Shown in pieces: positions 11,209 to 22,835 of a stretch of 64,000 nucleotides of DNA. Below the pieces are notes generated by a model. The model searched no databases. It saw only the letters and a list, made by a program, of their open reading frames with translations, and had not been told where the DNA came from. The DNA lies in assembly GCA_016938065.1 (NCBI GenBank), contig JAFGVI010000124.1:1-64000 (forward strand). Reading direction: 5' to 3'. The stretch is from Deltaproteobacteria bacterium (GTDB taxonomy: Bacteria; Desulfobacterota; Anaeroferrophillalia; Anaeroferrophillales; Tharpellaceae). A program made the translations under genes and the position numbers. How positions within the stretch are numbered: the first letter of the stretch is position 1; every line of letters begins with the position of its first letter.

Positions 11209-13316
11209 GCCATGCCCCCTTTTATTCTCTCCTCCGGACTTTTCGTCGGCAGGCGCACCCAGAAAACACTGCCCTGGCCCGGTTCCGATTTGACCCCGAC
11301 ACTGCCGCCAAGCAAGGCCGCAGCTTTTTTGACCATCGCCAGACCGATTCCGGTTCCCGGATAATCATCGCGATTATGCAGACGCTGAAAAAGGTTGAAA
11401 ATCTTATCCTGCAGTTCCGGAGCTATACCAAGACCATTATCGGCCACCTCAATCACGGACCAGCCGGCAGAACTCGCCCCAGCCCTGACTTCAATCCGCA
11501 CCACGCCCTCACGACAATGGTATTTTAAGGCGTTATCCAGCAAATTAACAAAGATCTGAAAAAGCAGGGTGGAGGTGCCCCAGACCACCGGCAGGACGGG
11601 CTGGACAATAATTTCAGCCTGATCACTTTCCCTTTCAAAACCGGCAAGAACTTCCGCCATAAGGCCGGAAAGGTCTACGAGCCGGGCGGGCACCCCCTCG
11701 CGGCCGAGTCGCGAATAGGTCAGGAGATCGGTGATCAGTTCCCCCATCCGCTGGCTCGCCTCTATAATATTATCAAAATAGTGCTGCCCTTCCGGGTTAA
11801 GATTTTGCCGGTGGCGACGGCCGATAATCTCGGCAAAACCGGAGATGGCCCGCAGCGGTGCCCGCAGATCATGAGAAACTGAATAGACAAAAGACTGCAA
11901 CTCCTGATTGGCTTCGAAAAGTTCCGCCGTGCGCTGTGCCACCCGCAGTTCAAGTTCCGCGGCCAACTGCCGCAACTCCTCTTCCGCCTGACGGCGCTCG
12001 GTTATGTCGATGCCGAAAGAGATGGTGTGCAACTCCCCGTCGGCATTATGTAAAAGCTTATTCTGCCAGACGATATAGTGCTCTGCGCCGCTTTTGGTAA
12101 GAATCGGATTTTCAAAAACCTTTGGGAAAAGGCCACGCTCGGTAATTTTGGTAAACTCCTCCCAGACATAAGGGTAACTCTTTTTGGGCACCAGGGTCAG
12201 AAACCAGTTGTGCCCCTGCAATTCACTCTGACGATAGCCGGTAATCTCCTCGGCCGCAGCATTCAGGCGCACCACCGCACCGCTACTGTCAAGTTCAACA
12301 AAAATCACATTCGCGGTCGCAATCAGATTCTCAGCAAAGTCACGGGCCTGTTTCAGCGCCGCTTCAGACTGCAGTCTCTGGCTGATATCAACGGAGACGC
12401 TGAGCAGACAGGCCTCACCCTGCAGGGTGATGGCTTCGGCCGCAAAGAGCAGCTGACGCAGCTCCCCGCTGCGAAGACGGGTCGGCATTTCCAGACCCGT
12501 GACCCGGCCTTGCGTACGCAGTCGCTCAAGCATCTGCGCACGACCATCGGGATCGGCCCAGAACTGCATCTCGGTCGTCGTCCGCCCCAGCAACTCATCC
12601 CGGGCATAGCCGGTAAATTCCGAGAAAACCTGATTAACATCAACAAAGCGGCCCTCTGCCTGAGTCGTAATCGAAAAGAGCAGAGGGCTTAAACGGAAAG
12701 CCTTGGAAAACTTTTCCTCACTTTCGCCAAGCTCCCGTTCGGTAATAATCCGTCGCTGCTCATTAATCATAAGCTGGCCGAGTACCAGGGTAGCGAGCGG
12801 AAAAATCAGCATCACCGGCAACCAGATGCGGGCAATCGCGGCAACGCCTACAGGCCAGGGTAAAAAGAGCTGGCAGGCCAGCATCACCAGATGCGAGACA
12901 AGGCCTAAAGCATAAAGCGCGAAGAGGTTCATGCTCTCAGGCCGGTTTTTACAGAGCCGGCGCGCACCGAGCCCGACCAGGGCACAGCCGACAATCGTCG
13001 CCAGTCCGGCCCAGACCCCGATCCCGCCGAGAAAAAACCGGTATGCCCCCGCGATCAGCGCCGCCACCCCGGCTCCGCCGGCACCAGCGAAAAGTCCGGC
13101 CAGGGTCAGAATAATGGAGCGTCCGTCGTAAATAATCCCCGGCGCGTAATGTAACGGCAGGTTCATACCGACCCCGGCCACGATGCCGAAAAGTAGCCCC
13201 GTGACCAGCCGCGGCCAGAGCAAGCTATTGCGCCAGTGCCGGGCAATCAGGCTGTAGAGGGTGGAGAGGGCAACCAGCAGGGCGACGTTATGAATAAATT
13301 CAAGATACAAAGACAC
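11205..13316 (-). CDS. Membrane PAS sensor histidine kinase (5TM LYT-type N terminus)
   Basis: Multiple TM helices, two PAS regions, FVYSVSHDLRAPLRAISGFAEII, HATPase; overlaps the response regulator by 4 nt. Confidence 0.9.
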   Translation of the reverse strand: MSLYLEFIHNVALLVALSTLYSLIARHWRNSLLWPRLVTGLLFGIVAGVGMNLPLHYAPGIIYDGRSIILTLAGLFAGAGGAGVAALIAGAYRFFLGGIGVWAGLATIVGCALVGLGARRLCKNRPESMNLFALYALGLVSHLVMLACQLFLPWPVGVAAIARIWLPVMLIFPLATLVLGQLMINEQRRIITERELGESEEKFSKAFRLSPLLFSITTQAEGRFVDVNQVFSEFTGYARDELLGRTTTEMQFWADPDGRAQMLERLRTQGRVTGLEMPTRLRSGELRQLLFAAEAITLQGEACLLSVSVDISQRLQSEAALKQARDFAENLIATANVIFVELDSSGAVVRLNAAAEEITGYRQSELQGHNWFLTLVPKKSYPYVWEEFTKITERGLFPKVFENPILTKSGAEHYIVWQNKLLHNADGELHTISFGIDITERRQAEEELRQLAAELELRVAQRTAELFEANQELQSFVYSVSHDLRAPLRAISGFAEIIGRRHRQNLNPEGQHYFDNIIEASQRMGELITDLLTYSRLGREGVPARLVDLSGLMAEVLAGFERESDQAEIIVQPVLPVVWGTSTLLFQIFVNLLDNALKYHCREGVVRIEVRAGASSAGWSVIEVADNGLGIAPELQDKIFNLFQRLHNRDDYPGTGIGLAMVKKAAALLGGSVGVKSEPGQGSVFWVRLPTKSPEERIKGGMA

Positions 13317-13454
13317 GCCCCCCTCTGCAGAGATTTTAAACTCCGTAAAGCAACCGACATCTGATGTGTAGATAGTTTTTCAAGTTCTGTCAAGATATCT
13401 CGGGAAAGAGAACTCAGTTTGCCCCGATCCAGACAGGCCTGCAAGGCCTAAGAT

Positions 13455-14219
13455 CTAGCACATTTCATCTTCTGCATAGGCCACCGACCGCAGTATCAGA
13501 CCATGGGCCGGAGCCGTGATGCCGGCGGCGCTGCGGCGGCGGGCGCTGATAATGGCGCTCATCTCGGACGGTGCCGACTTTCCGCGGCCGAAATCGACCA
13601 GCGTACCGACGATGATGCGGACCATGTTCTTGAGAAAACCATTACCTTTGATAAAAAAGAAGAGAGAGAAACCCCGCCGACACCAGCGCGCCTGCAGAAT
13701 AGTGCGCTCACTGGTGAGGGTTTTACCGTCGGCGGCTTTAAAGGAGAGAAAATCATGACGACCAACCAGCAAAGCCGCCGCCTGATTCAGAGCCTTCAGA
13801 TCTAAAGGCTGATGAATATGCCAGGCATAACGCCGCAGGAAAGGGTTGGCCTGAGGCGCGTTGTCAATAATGTAGAGGTAGGTTTTGCTGCGAGCTGATT
13901 TACGGGCGTGAAAAGCGGGCCCCATCTCTTCAACCCGGCGCACCCTGATATCGGCCGGCAGCAGACTGTTGAAAGCACCCTGAATCCGCTCCGGGGCCAG
14001 CCGGCCGCCATAAGACCAGGAAGCCACCTGGCCCCAGGCATGCACCCCGGCGTCGGTCCGCCCCGAACCTGCCATCAACTGCTGCTCCCCGGTAAACCGC
14101 CGGGCTGTTGTCTCCAGCTCTTCCTGAATGGTCAGACCGTTGGGCTGCACCTGCCAGCCGTGATAAGCCGTACCATCGTAGGCAATCGTCAGCTTGAGGG
14201 TGCGGGAGGGCAAGGCCAT
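13455..14219 (-). CDS. truA: tRNA pseudouridine(38-40) synthase TruA
   Basis: LTIAYDGTAYHGWQVQPNGLTIQEEL ... GSGRTDAGVHAWGQVASW. Confidence 0.97.
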   Translation of the reverse strand: MALPSRTLKLTIAYDGTAYHGWQVQPNGLTIQEELETTARRFTGEQQLMAGSGRTDAGVHAWGQVASWSYGGRLAPERIQGAFNSLLPADIRVRRVEEMGPAFHARKSARSKTYLYIIDNAPQANPFLRRYAWHIHQPLDLKALNQAAALLVGRHDFLSFKAADGKTLTSERTILQARWCRRGFSLFFFIKGNGFLKNMVRIIVGTLVDFGRGKSAPSEMSAIISARRRSAAGITAPAHGLILRSVAYAEDEMC

Positions 14220-14226
14220 TTAACAA

Positions 14227-14718
14227 TCAGGGCGCCGTCGCGCTGATTTCGAGAATAGTATAATTCTTCTGACCGGCCGGCAGCTGCAGCAGGACATCGT
14301 CGTCGACCTCCTTGCCGAGCAGGGCCCGGGCCAGAGGAGCGGCAATCGACAGGCGCCCCTGTTCGACATCAGCCTCATCCTCGCCCACCAGCTGATAGAT
14401 CTTCTCTTCGCCGCTCTCCTCATCAACGAGCGTGACAAAAACCCCGAACCGGACCTGATCGAGAGAGGCCATCTGGGTCGGATCGATAATTTCGGCCCTA
14501 GTGAGCCGCTCACTGAGATAGTTGATGCGCCCTTCGACAAAAGACTGGCGATTTTTGGCTGCGTCATATTCGGCATTTTCACTTAAATCGCCATGGTCAC
14601 GAGCCTCGGAAATATCACGAATTATCTGCTGCCGTTCTACGGTTTTTAACTGATTCAGTTCCGCTTTAAGTTTTTTGTAGCCGTCCGGGGTGAACGGCAC
14701 CTTTCCCATACTGCACAT
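14227..14718 (-). CDS. greA: Transcription elongation factor GreA
   Basis: PFTPDGYKKLKAELNQLKTVERQQIIRDISEARDHGDLSENAEYDAAKNRQ. Confidence 0.97.
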   Translation of the reverse strand: MCSMGKVPFTPDGYKKLKAELNQLKTVERQQIIRDISEARDHGDLSENAEYDAAKNRQSFVEGRINYLSERLTRAEIIDPTQMASLDQVRFGVFVTLVDEESGEEKIYQLVGEDEADVEQGRLSIAAPLARALLGKEVDDDVLLQLPAGQKNYTILEISATAP

Positions 14719-14772
14719 TAAAATGACTCCGTCTTGAATTCAATAAAAATTGTCAAAAGTTAAATATTACCT

Positions 14773-17700
14773 CTAGCCGGCCAGGTAGTCCTGCAGTGCC
14801 TGCAGGGTAACCTGCCGGCAGCTTAACGCGGCAATCGCCGAAGCTGCGGCCTGAGCCCCCGGCAGAGTGGTGAAATAGGGAATGCCGTTATCCAGGGCAA
14901 CCCTTCGAATATAAAGAGAATCTTCACGCGAGCGGGCATCACCCGGCAGATTGATGACCATATCAATCTCGCCATTGAGCACCAGGTCGATAGCGTTGGG
15001 ACGACCCTCTTTCTGTTTTTTGATCATGCGATTGTCAAGACCTAGCTCGCTTAAGGCTCGCGCCGTCCCCGAGGTTGCGACAAAAGTGAAACCGGCCTGA
15101 GCCAGAGGTTCGACCAGCTGCTGCAGACCGGTTTTATCGCTCATACTTAAAAAGACCGCCCCCCTCTTCGGCAGCGGATTACCGGCCGCCTCCTGAGCTT
15201 TGGCAAAAGCTAAAGGAAAATCAAGATCAATGCCCATAACCTCGCCGGTTGATTTCATCTCCGGTCCGAGCAGGGTATCAACCCCGGGGAATTTGAGAAA
15301 GGGAAAAACCGCCTCTTTAACGGCACTCCAGGAGGGCCGATAATTCTCTACAACCCCCAACTCGGCCAGCGTTTTACCGGCCATCACCCGAGCCGCAATC
15401 GCGGCCAGGGGCAGGCCCGTGGCTTTGCCGACAAAGGGCACGGTCCGGGAGGCCCGGGGATTGACTTCGATAATATAGATCTCATCATCCTGCACGGCAA
15501 ACTGCACGTTCATCAGCCCTTTGACATCAAGTTCAAAAGCCATGGCCCGCGTCTGCCGGGCGATTTCCGTAATAATTTCATCGGAAAGTGAATAGGGCGG
15601 CAGCGAACAGGCGGAATCGCCGGAATGAATCCCGGCCTTCTCGATATGCTCCATAATGCCGCCGATAACAACCTCTACTCCGTCGCAAACGGCATCGACA
15701 TCAACCTCAACCGCATTATTGAGAAATTTATCGATCAGAACCGGATGATCGAAAGAGACATCGACCGCTTTCTGCATATAGCCTTTGAGGGATTCGCTGT
15801 CGAAGACAATCTCCATGCCGCGCCCGCCCAGCACATAGGAGGGCCGCACCAGAATCGGATAACCGATACGCTCGGCAATCGCCACCGCTTCGTCTACCGA
15901 AGTGGCTGTATCGTTAGCCGGCTGCTTGAGCTCCAGCTTTTCAAGAAACTGCTTGAAACGGCGCCGATCTTCGGCCCGGTCGATACTGTCGGGCGAGGTG
16001 CCGAGAATCGGTACGCCGGCCTGTTCGAGACCGGCCGCCAGTTTCAACGGGGTCTGACCGCCGAACTGAACGATGACGCCATAGGGTTTCTCAACCTCGA
16101 CAATCTGCAGAACATCTTCATGGGTCAGAGGTTCAAAATAGAGCCGGTCCGAGGTATCGTAGTCGGTACTGACGGTCTCCGGATTGCAGTTGACCATGAT
16201 CGTTTCGTAACCGTCTTTAGTCAGAGCAAAGGCACAGTGAACACAGCAGTAGTCAAACTCAATACCCTGGCCGATACGGTTGGGACCACCCCCTAAAATG
16301 ATAACCTTCTTCCGCTCCGTCGGCCGGGTCTCATCTTCAGCTTCATAGGTGGAATAGAAATAGGGGGTGTGCGCCTCAAATTCGGCGGCACAGGTATCAA
16401 CCCGTTTATAAACCGGGGTAACTTTTTTCGCAAGCCGCAGATTGCGGATGTCAACCTCGGCGCAGTTGAAGATTTTGGCCAGAAATTTATCGGCAAAGCC
16501 CATCTCCTTGGCCCGGCGCAAATCGCTTTCCTCGAGCTCCGCCAGGGAAAAACCGGCAAGTTTTTCTTCAAATTCGATGATCTCACGAATATTATTGAGA
16601 AACCACGGGTCAATGCCGGTCATCTCATAAATTTTTTCAATCGCAAAACCGAGCCGAATGGCATCACCGACATAGCAGAGCCGGGCCGGCCCCGGAATCA
16701 GCAGACGCTGCTCGACCAGATCAACGATCTCGTCATCGGCGGCCGCGGGATTGAGATAGACCGCGGCCGGCAGCTGCCGTTCAAAACCGTAACCGTCGAT
16801 CTCCATCGAGCGCAGGGCCTTCTGCAGGGACTCCTTAAAAGTCCGTCCGATCGCCATCGCTTCACCCACCGATTTCATCTGGGTCGTCAGGGTGGCATCC
16901 GCCTGAGGAAATTTTTCAAAGGTAAAACGCGGCACCTTGGTCACGACATAGTCTATCGAAGGCTCAAAACAGGCCGGGGTTTCGCGGGTGATATCGTTGG
17001 GAATTTCATCCAGGGTGTAGCCCACTGCCAGTTTGGCGGCAATCTTGGCAATCGGAAAACCGGTAGCTTTGGAGGCCAGGGCCGAACTCCGCGAAACCCT
17101 GGGATTCATCTCAATCACAACCAGACGTCCGTTTTTGGGATCAACCCCGAACTGAACATTGGAACCTCCGGTATCAACCCCGATCTCACGCATAATCGCC
17201 AGCGCCGCATCGCGCATGAGCTGATACTCTTTGTCGGTCAGGGTCTGGGCCGGGGCCACCGTAATGCTGTCACCGGTATGAATTCCCATCGCGTCGAGGT
17301 TCTCGATCGAGCAGACAATCACGACATTATCCTTATGATCGCGCATCACCTCAAGTTCATACTCTTTCCAACCGACAATCGACTCCTCGATGAGAATCTC
17401 GTGCACCGGGCTGATCTCCAGACCCCGTTTGACATACTTCTCAAAATCCTCGACATTATAAGCAATGTTGCCGCCGCTGCCGCCCATCGTAAAGGATGGT
17501 CTGAGGATCGCCGGAAAACCGGTATCTTCGAGAATTTTCCAGGCATCAGCCAGACTTTTGGCCACCCCGCTGCGCGGCTGATCGAGTCCGATGTTGGCCA
17601 TCGCATCTTTGAAAAGCTGACGGTCTTCGGCCTTTTTTATCGACTCAAGGGTGGCGCCGATCATCTCGACACCATATTTGGCCAGGGTTCCGTTTTCGGC

Positions 17701-18006
17701 CAGGGCAATGCCGATATTCAACGCAGTCTGACCGCCTAAAGTCGGCAGCAGGGCATCGGGCCGTTCCAGAGCGATAATACGGCCGAGCGTTTCCGGGGTC
17801 AGCGGTTCGATATAGGTGCGGTCGGCAAACTCAGGATCGGTCATGATGGTGGCCGGATTGCTGTTGACCAGAACCACCTCATAGCCCTCTTCCTTAAGCG
17901 CTTTACAGGCCTGGGTTCCCGAATAGTCGAACTCGCAGGCCTGACCGATAACAATCGGACCTGAACCTATGAGCATTATTTTTTTTAGATCAGTACGTTT
18001 CGGCAA
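14773..18006 (-). CDS. carB: Carbamoyl-phosphate synthase large subunit
   Basis: Full-length 1077 aa; [37 protein letters not shown]. Confidence 0.98.
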   Translation of the reverse strand: MPKRTDLKKIMLIGSGPIVIGQACEFDYSGTQACKALKEEGYEVVLVNSNPATIMTDPEFADRTYIEPLTPETLGRIIALERPDALLPTLGGQTALNIGIALAENGTLAKYGVEMIGATLESIKKAEDRQLFKDAMANIGLDQPRSGVAKSLADAWKILEDTGFPAILRPSFTMGGSGGNIAYNVEDFEKYVKRGLEISPVHEILIEESIVGWKEYELEVMRDHKDNVVIVCSIENLDAMGIHTGDSITVAPAQTLTDKEYQLMRDAALAIMREIGVDTGGSNVQFGVDPKNGRLVVIEMNPRVSRSSALASKATGFPIAKIAAKLAVGYTLDEIPNDITRETPACFEPSIDYVVTKVPRFTFEKFPQADATLTTQMKSVGEAMAIGRTFKESLQKALRSMEIDGYGFERQLPAAVYLNPAAADDEIVDLVEQRLLIPGPARLCYVGDAIRLGFAIEKIYEMTGIDPWFLNNIREIIEFEEKLAGFSLAELEESDLRRAKEMGFADKFLAKIFNCAEVDIRNLRLAKKVTPVYKRVDTCAAEFEAHTPYFYSTYEAEDETRPTERKKVIILGGGPNRIGQGIEFDYCCVHCAFALTKDGYETIMVNCNPETVSTDYDTSDRLYFEPLTHEDVLQIVEVEKPYGVIVQFGGQTPLKLAAGLEQAGVPILGTSPDSIDRAEDRRRFKQFLEKLELKQPANDTATSVDEAVAIAERIGYPILVRPSYVLGGRGMEIVFDSESLKGYMQKAVDVSFDHPVLIDKFLNNAVEVDVDAVCDGVEVVIGGIMEHIEKAGIHSGDSACSLPPYSLSDEIITEIARQTRAMAFELDVKGLMNVQFAVQDDEIYIIEVNPRASRTVPFVGKATGLPLAAIAARVMAGKTLAELGVVENYRPSWSAVKEAVFPFLKFPGVDTLLGPEMKSTGEVMGIDLDFPLAFAKAQEAAGNPLPKRGAVFLSMSDKTGLQQLVEPLAQAGFTFVATSGTARALSELGLDNRMIKKQKEGRPNAIDLVLNGEIDMVINLPGDARSREDSLYIRRVALDNGIPYFTTLPGAQAAASAIAALSCRQVTLQALQDYLAG

Positions 18007-18094
18007 TGTGTAAACCTTACAGCAGCGGGCAACCGGCAGCGGGCGGCAGCAGAAAACCTGCCCACAACCGACTGCCGACTGACAAAGTTGGCAG

Positions 18095-18123
18095 TTGACA
18101 ATAAAATTAGTTTAAGATTATAA
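18095..18123 (+). promoter_or_regulatory. Sigma70-like promoter for LpxH-like gene
   Basis: TTGACA (18095-18100), 17-nt spacer, TTATAA (18118-18123). Confidence 0.5.
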
Positions 18124-18131
18124 ACTCAGCC

Positions 18132-18863
18132 ATGAAATCAATTTTTCTGGCCGATGCCCATTTAAGAGACCCTGATGCTCAGGCCTATCAGGATCTGCTC
18201 AGTTTTCTGCAAAAGCTTCCTGAGGATCTTGATAATCTCTTTATTCTGGGCGACTTCTTCGATTTCTGGCACGGCTTTGAAACGGTGGTTTTCAGGGCTT
18301 ATCTTCCGATACTGGCCGCCCTGGAAAAGCTTGCCGGACAGGGTGTCAAAATCCACTTCTTTGCCGGCAACCACGAAATTTCCTGGGGCCCCTATCTTGA
18401 GAATCTCGCCTGCTGTTATGCGCAGGAGTGTATCGTTGAACTTGACGGCCGCAAAATCTATCTCGCCCACGGCGACCGCCTCAACCCCGATGACCGCATC
18501 TACCGGCTCTGGAGCGCATTTATCCGTCATCCTTTAAGCCTGAGAATAATCAACCTGCTCCCAAGCGCCTGGCTCTGGTACCTGGCCGGCCGGCTTTCAC
18601 ACGGCAGCCGCACCTATAACGGCACGAAAAAGCTCATTCCGGCCCAGGTTTTCCAAAGCTGTGCCAGAATTCTTGCAGGTACGACTGCGGCCATGGTCAT
18701 CGGTCATTTCCATCAGGCCCGGCAGGAAACCTTTATCAGCTCTCACGGACCCCGAACCCTCTATCTCCTCGGAGACTGGATTAATGAGCGCTCCTATCTC
18801 GTTCTGGAAAATGGTCAATTCAGTTTTCGCAGTTTTCATCAATCAGTCGGCGAAACCGTTTAA
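18132..18863 (+). CDS. UDP-2,3-diacylglucosamine diphosphatase-like calcineurin-type phosphoesterase
   Basis: FLADAHLRDPD, LGDFFDFWHG, GNHEISWG, HGDRLNPDD, GHFHQA metallophosphatase motifs. Confidence 0.85.
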   Translation: MKSIFLADAHLRDPDAQAYQDLLSFLQKLPEDLDNLFILGDFFDFWHGFETVVFRAYLPILAALEKLAGQGVKIHFFAGNHEISWGPYLENLACCYAQECIVELDGRKIYLAHGDRLNPDDRIYRLWSAFIRHPLSLRIINLLPSAWLWYLAGRLSHGSRTYNGTKKLIPAQVFQSCARILAGTTAAMVIGHFHQARQETFISSHGPRTLYLLGDWINERSYLVLENGQFSFRSFHQSVGETV

Positions 18864-19965
18864 AGAGATAAGCCGAATCATGCGGTCCGGGAGAACTTTC
18901 CGGATGATACTGAAAAGAGAAAAGCGGATGGCGGCGATGCCGCAGACCTTCGACCGTCTGATCATTAAGATTGATGTGGGTCACTTCAACTTCATCCCCC
19001 AAAGAGTCAATATCGACACAGAAACCGTGATTCTGCGAGGTGATCTCAACCTTTCTCGTCGTCAGATCCATGACCGGATGATTACTGCCGTGATGCCCGA
19101 ATTTGAGCTTGTAAGTTTTGCCGCCTAAAGCCTGCCCCAGAATCTGATGCCCGAGACAGATGCCGCAGATCGGCAGGCGCCCGACCAACCCCTTTATTTC
19201 ATTAACAATCCCGCCCAGGGCGGCGGGATCACCGGGGCCGTTGGCGAGAAACAGGCCGTCCGGCTTGAGGGCCAAGACCGCTTGCGCGCAGGTCCCGGCC
19301 GGCACCACCGTCACCCCGCAGCCGACCTCTTTCAGAAGGCGCAGAATGTTGTATTTAATGCCGAAATCATAAACCACAACGCGGCGCTCGGCCAGATCAT
19401 CTTCCGGATAACCATGCCCGATGCTCCAGCTCTTCTGGCGCCACTCATAGCCTTTGGCAACCGTCACCCCGTCAACCAGGTTGGCCCCTTCCATGCCGGG
19501 CCATTGCCTGAGTTTCGCAGCCAGTGAACGCGGATCAAAGTCGACCGTGCTGATAATGCCGGGCAGGGCTCCGGCCTCGCGAATATGGCGGGTCAGGGCC
19601 CGGGTGTCTATTCCCTCAAGACCGATCACCCCGTCCCGCGCCATAAATTCAGCCAGTTCTCCCCGACTGCGCCAGTTACTCGGATAGTCGCAATACTCTT
19701 TGACGAGAAGGGCCGAAAGAAAACAGCGTCGGGACTCAACATCCTCATCGTTAAAACCGTAATTACCGATATGGGGATAGGTCATCAGCACCATCTGACC
19801 GCAATAGGAGGGGTCACTCAAAACCTCCTGATAGCCGCTCAAACTGGTGTTAAAAACCACCTCCCCCATCACCTCGCCGGCGGCACCGAAAGCCCGGCCC
19901 GTAAAGATGGTGCCGTCCTTGAGTAACAGAACCGCTTTACTGCCCCGCCTGATCATCTCTGCCAT
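18820..19965 (-). CDS. carA: Carbamoyl-phosphate synthase small subunit
   Basis: GVTVVPAGTCAQAVLALKPDGLFLANGPGDPAALG ... GICLGHQILGQALGG. Confidence 0.97.
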   Translation of the reverse strand: MAEMIRRGSKAVLLLKDGTIFTGRAFGAAGEVMGEVVFNTSLSGYQEVLSDPSYCGQMVLMTYPHIGNYGFNDEDVESRRCFLSALLVKEYCDYPSNWRSRGELAEFMARDGVIGLEGIDTRALTRHIREAGALPGIISTVDFDPRSLAAKLRQWPGMEGANLVDGVTVAKGYEWRQKSWSIGHGYPEDDLAERRVVVYDFGIKYNILRLLKEVGCGVTVVPAGTCAQAVLALKPDGLFLANGPGDPAALGGIVNEIKGLVGRLPICGICLGHQILGQALGGKTYKLKFGHHGSNHPVMDLTTRKVEITSQNHGFCVDIDSLGDEVEVTHINLNDQTVEGLRHRRHPLFSFQYHPESSPGPHDSAYLFKRFRRLIDENCEN

Positions 19966-19988
19966 AATCTTAAATATCCTTACAAACT

Positions 19989-21326
19989 TTACAGACTGAA
20001 AACCACCCGACCGTCAACGATGGTTCTGACCACCCGGCCCTGCAGACGCCAGCCGGTAAATGGTGTATTACGCGCTTTCGAATAAAATTTTTCCGGATCG
20101 ACAACCCACTCACATTCGGGATCGACAATCGTCAGATCAGCCGCCATCCCCGTTGCCAGCGAGCCCCGGTCATTAAGGCCTAAAATCGCCGCCGGGGTCT
20201 GACTCATCCGGGCCACCAGCTGCAGCGGGGTCAACACCCCCTCCCGCACCAGACGCAAGGCCAGAGCCAGAGCGGTTTCCAGCCCGACCACACCAAAGGG
20301 GGCCAGGTCGTACTCCACCGCTTTCTCGGTCGCCTCATGCGGAGCGTGATCGGTGGCGATGGCGTCAATCGTCCCGTCAGCCAGAGCCTGCCGCAAAGCT
20401 GCCACATCAGCAGCCGTGCGCAGCGGCGGACTCATTTTGCTGTTGGTATTGTAACAGAGCATCGCCGGCTTTAAATCTTCATCCAGGGTTTCGCCACAGG
20501 CAAGATCGACAACCGCCTCCTCGCTGAGAAAAAGATGATGCGGGGTCGCTTCCGCCGTGACCCTGACGCCGCGGGCTTTGCCCTGACGCACCAGCGCAAT
20601 CCCGCCCCGGGTACTCAAATGACAGATATGAACCGGAACCTTGAGATATTCCGCCAGCATGATGGTACGGGCAATATCAATCTCTTCAGCCAGGGCCGGA
20701 ATACCGGCCAGACCATGTTGGGCGGCGATCATCCCTTCATGAATAACCCCATCGGCAAAGAGAGCGTTATCCTGACAGTGACAAAGCAGGGGTTTACCGA
20801 ACAGTGAGGCATACTCAAGAGCATGGCGCAGAAGTTTGGAATCGGGCACGGTTTTGCCGTCATCGGAGAAAGCCACCGCCCCGGCGGCGACGAGATCACC
20901 CATCTCGACCAGCACTTCACCCTGCATGGCTCTGGTAATGGCCGCTATGGGCAGAACCTTGGCCGGGGCCGCACGCGCCTGTTCCAGAATAAAACGGGTT
21001 ACAGCGGCATTGTCGTTAATCGGCATGGTGTTGGCCATGCAGGCAATCGAAGTAAAACCGCCGGCCACCGCCGCTTGGGCCCCGCTTAAAATAGTCTCCT
21101 TATATTCATAACCGGGTTCGCGCAGATGAACATGCAGATCTATCGCCCCCGGCAATACCCACAAACCTTCAAGATCAAGCGTCCGATCGGCAGCTACCTC
21201 AAGCCCGATGCCGATTTTACTGACTTTACCGTCGACCAGAAAAATATCAAACTTGCCGTCAAGCGCCTGCGCGGCGTCGATCAGGCGTCCGTTTTTCAGT
21301 AAAAGAGAGGGAATCGTTTCACTCAT
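19989..21326 (-). CDS. pyrC: Dihydroorotase
   Basis: [21 protein letters not shown] ... [12 protein letters not shown]; operon context. Confidence 0.96.
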   Translation of the reverse strand: MSETIPSLLLKNGRLIDAAQALDGKFDIFLVDGKVSKIGIGLEVAADRTLDLEGLWVLPGAIDLHVHLREPGYEYKETILSGAQAAVAGGFTSIACMANTMPINDNAAVTRFILEQARAAPAKVLPIAAITRAMQGEVLVEMGDLVAAGAVAFSDDGKTVPDSKLLRHALEYASLFGKPLLCHCQDNALFADGVIHEGMIAAQHGLAGIPALAEEIDIARTIMLAEYLKVPVHICHLSTRGGIALVRQGKARGVRVTAEATPHHLFLSEEAVVDLACGETLDEDLKPAMLCYNTNSKMSPPLRTAADVAALRQALADGTIDAIATDHAPHEATEKAVEYDLAPFGVVGLETALALALRLVREGVLTPLQLVARMSQTPAAILGLNDRGSLATGMAADLTIVDPECEWVVDPEKFYSKARNTPFTGWRLQGRVVRTIVDGRVVFSL

Positions 21327-22248
21327 GCCCCTGGCCTCCCAGTAAAAAAAGCACCGCCATGCGCAGAGCCACTCCGTTGCTGACCTGACTGAGAATCACC
21401 GCCTGCTCACTGTCGGCGACATCGGAGGTGATTTCCACCCCGCGGTTCATCGGCCCGGGATGCATGACAATGGCATCAGGACGGGCCAGGGCCAGGCGCC
21501 GGCGATTAAGCCCGAAAATCGCGGCATAATCTCTAAGCGAAGGAAAGAGCAGTCGATCCTGTCGTTCAAGCTGAATGCGCAGCATCATAACCACATCGAC
21601 ACCGTCTAAAGCCTCTTCCGGACGCCGACAGACCTCAACCCCTTTAATATTTTCCAGGCCGCGCGGCAGCATCGTCGGCGGGGCGCAGACCCTGACCGTA
21701 ATCCCTAAAGTCGTTAAGGCCCAGATATTGGAGCGCGCCACCCGACTGTGGGCGATATCGCCGATAATGGCGACCCGCAAACCGGGCCCCAGTTTTTTAT
21801 GTGCGGAGATGGTCAGAAGATCCAGCAGGGCCTGGGTCGGATGCTCGTTGGCCCCGTCCCCGGCATTGACCACGCTGGCCCCGATATGCCCGGCAATCAG
21901 ATGGGCCGCACCGACAGATTTATGCCGGACCACAATGATATCGGGCGCCATCGCCTGAAGATTGTCAACCGTATCCAGCAGGCTCTCACCCTTGACCACA
22001 CTGCTCGTCGATGCACTGATGTTTACCGCATCCGCACTTAAACGTTTAGCCGCAATTTCAAAGGAGGTGCGGGTTCTGGTACTCGGTTCAAAAAAGAGAT
22101 TGACGACGGTTTTACCCCGCAGAGCCGGCACCTTTTTCAGGGGCCGCTCGGCAATTTCCTTAAATGACTCGGCACTTTCCAAAAGGGTTCTAATCTCGTC
22201 GGCCGAGAGGTCTCGAGTCCCCAGCAGATCTTTACGTCTGAAACCCAT
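21319..22248 (-). CDS. pyrB: Aspartate carbamoyltransferase catalytic subunit
   Basis: [19 protein letters not shown]; start taken as [15 protein letters not shown] (22248), not the listed 22326, which would overlap pyrR. Confidence 0.96.
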   Translation of the reverse strand: MGFRRKDLLGTRDLSADEIRTLLESAESFKEIAERPLKKVPALRGKTVVNLFFEPSTRTRTSFEIAAKRLSADAVNISASTSSVVKGESLLDTVDNLQAMAPDIIVVRHKSVGAAHLIAGHIGASVVNAGDGANEHPTQALLDLLTISAHKKLGPGLRVAIIGDIAHSRVARSNIWALTTLGITVRVCAPPTMLPRGLENIKGVEVCRRPEEALDGVDVVMMLRIQLERQDRLLFPSLRDYAAIFGLNRRRLALARPDAIVMHPGPMNRGVEITSDVADSEQAVILSQVSNGVALRMAVLFLLGGQGHE

Positions 22249-22253
22249 CTTTT

Positions 22254-22829
22254 CTACTCTCCCCCCGACGAAGAGACCGGAGAAGCTGAGCGCGGCATAA
22301 CCGTCACCGAATCGAAGCCATCGCACTCGGCCACCCGCACCATCACCCGATCCCGGGTCGAAGCCGGCACCTCGACCCCGATATAATCAGCGGCAATCGG
22401 CAGTTCGCGACAGCCGCGATCGACCAGTACCGCCAATTGAATGCTCTGCGGCCGGCCGAAATCGATCAAGCCATCCATCGCCGCCCGCACCGTCCGCCCG
22501 GTATAGAGGACGTCGTCGATCAAAACCACGGTGGCCCCGTCCAGGGAAAAGGGAATTTCGGTTTTCCGCAAAACCGGATGGTGTGTGGCCTGAGCCAGAT
22601 CATCGCGATACAGGGTAATATCGAGACTGCCTAAAGGGAGTTCCAGGCCGCTCTGTTCCCGGATAATCCGCTGTAAGCGCTGGGCCAGACAGACCCCTCT
22701 GGTCAGAATTCCGACCAGGGCCAGTTTCTGACGACCCTGATTACGCCGCAAGACTGCCGCGGCGATCCGCTCCAGAATGCGGCCCATCTCGGACGATTCG
22801 CAGATAATGTTCCCTGTCATATTCGGCAT
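22254..22829 (-). CDS. pyrR: Bifunctional pyr operon regulator/uracil phosphoribosyltransferase PyrR
   Basis: [40 protein letters not shown] motif. Confidence 0.95.
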   Translation of the reverse strand: MPNMTGNIICESSEMGRILERIAAAVLRRNQGRQKLALVGILTRGVCLAQRLQRIIREQSGLELPLGSLDITLYRDDLAQATHHPVLRKTEIPFSLDGATVVLIDDVLYTGRTVRAAMDGLIDFGRPQSIQLAVLVDRGCRELPIAADYIGVEVPASTRDRVMVRVAECDGFDSVTVMPRSASPVSSSGGE

Positions 22830-22835
22830 GGCCCT

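Noticed and set aside
16369-17739. 456-aa plus-strand ORF opposite carB
   Set aside because: Mirror ORF of a clearly real gene in GC-rich codon-biased DNA; no recognisable domain
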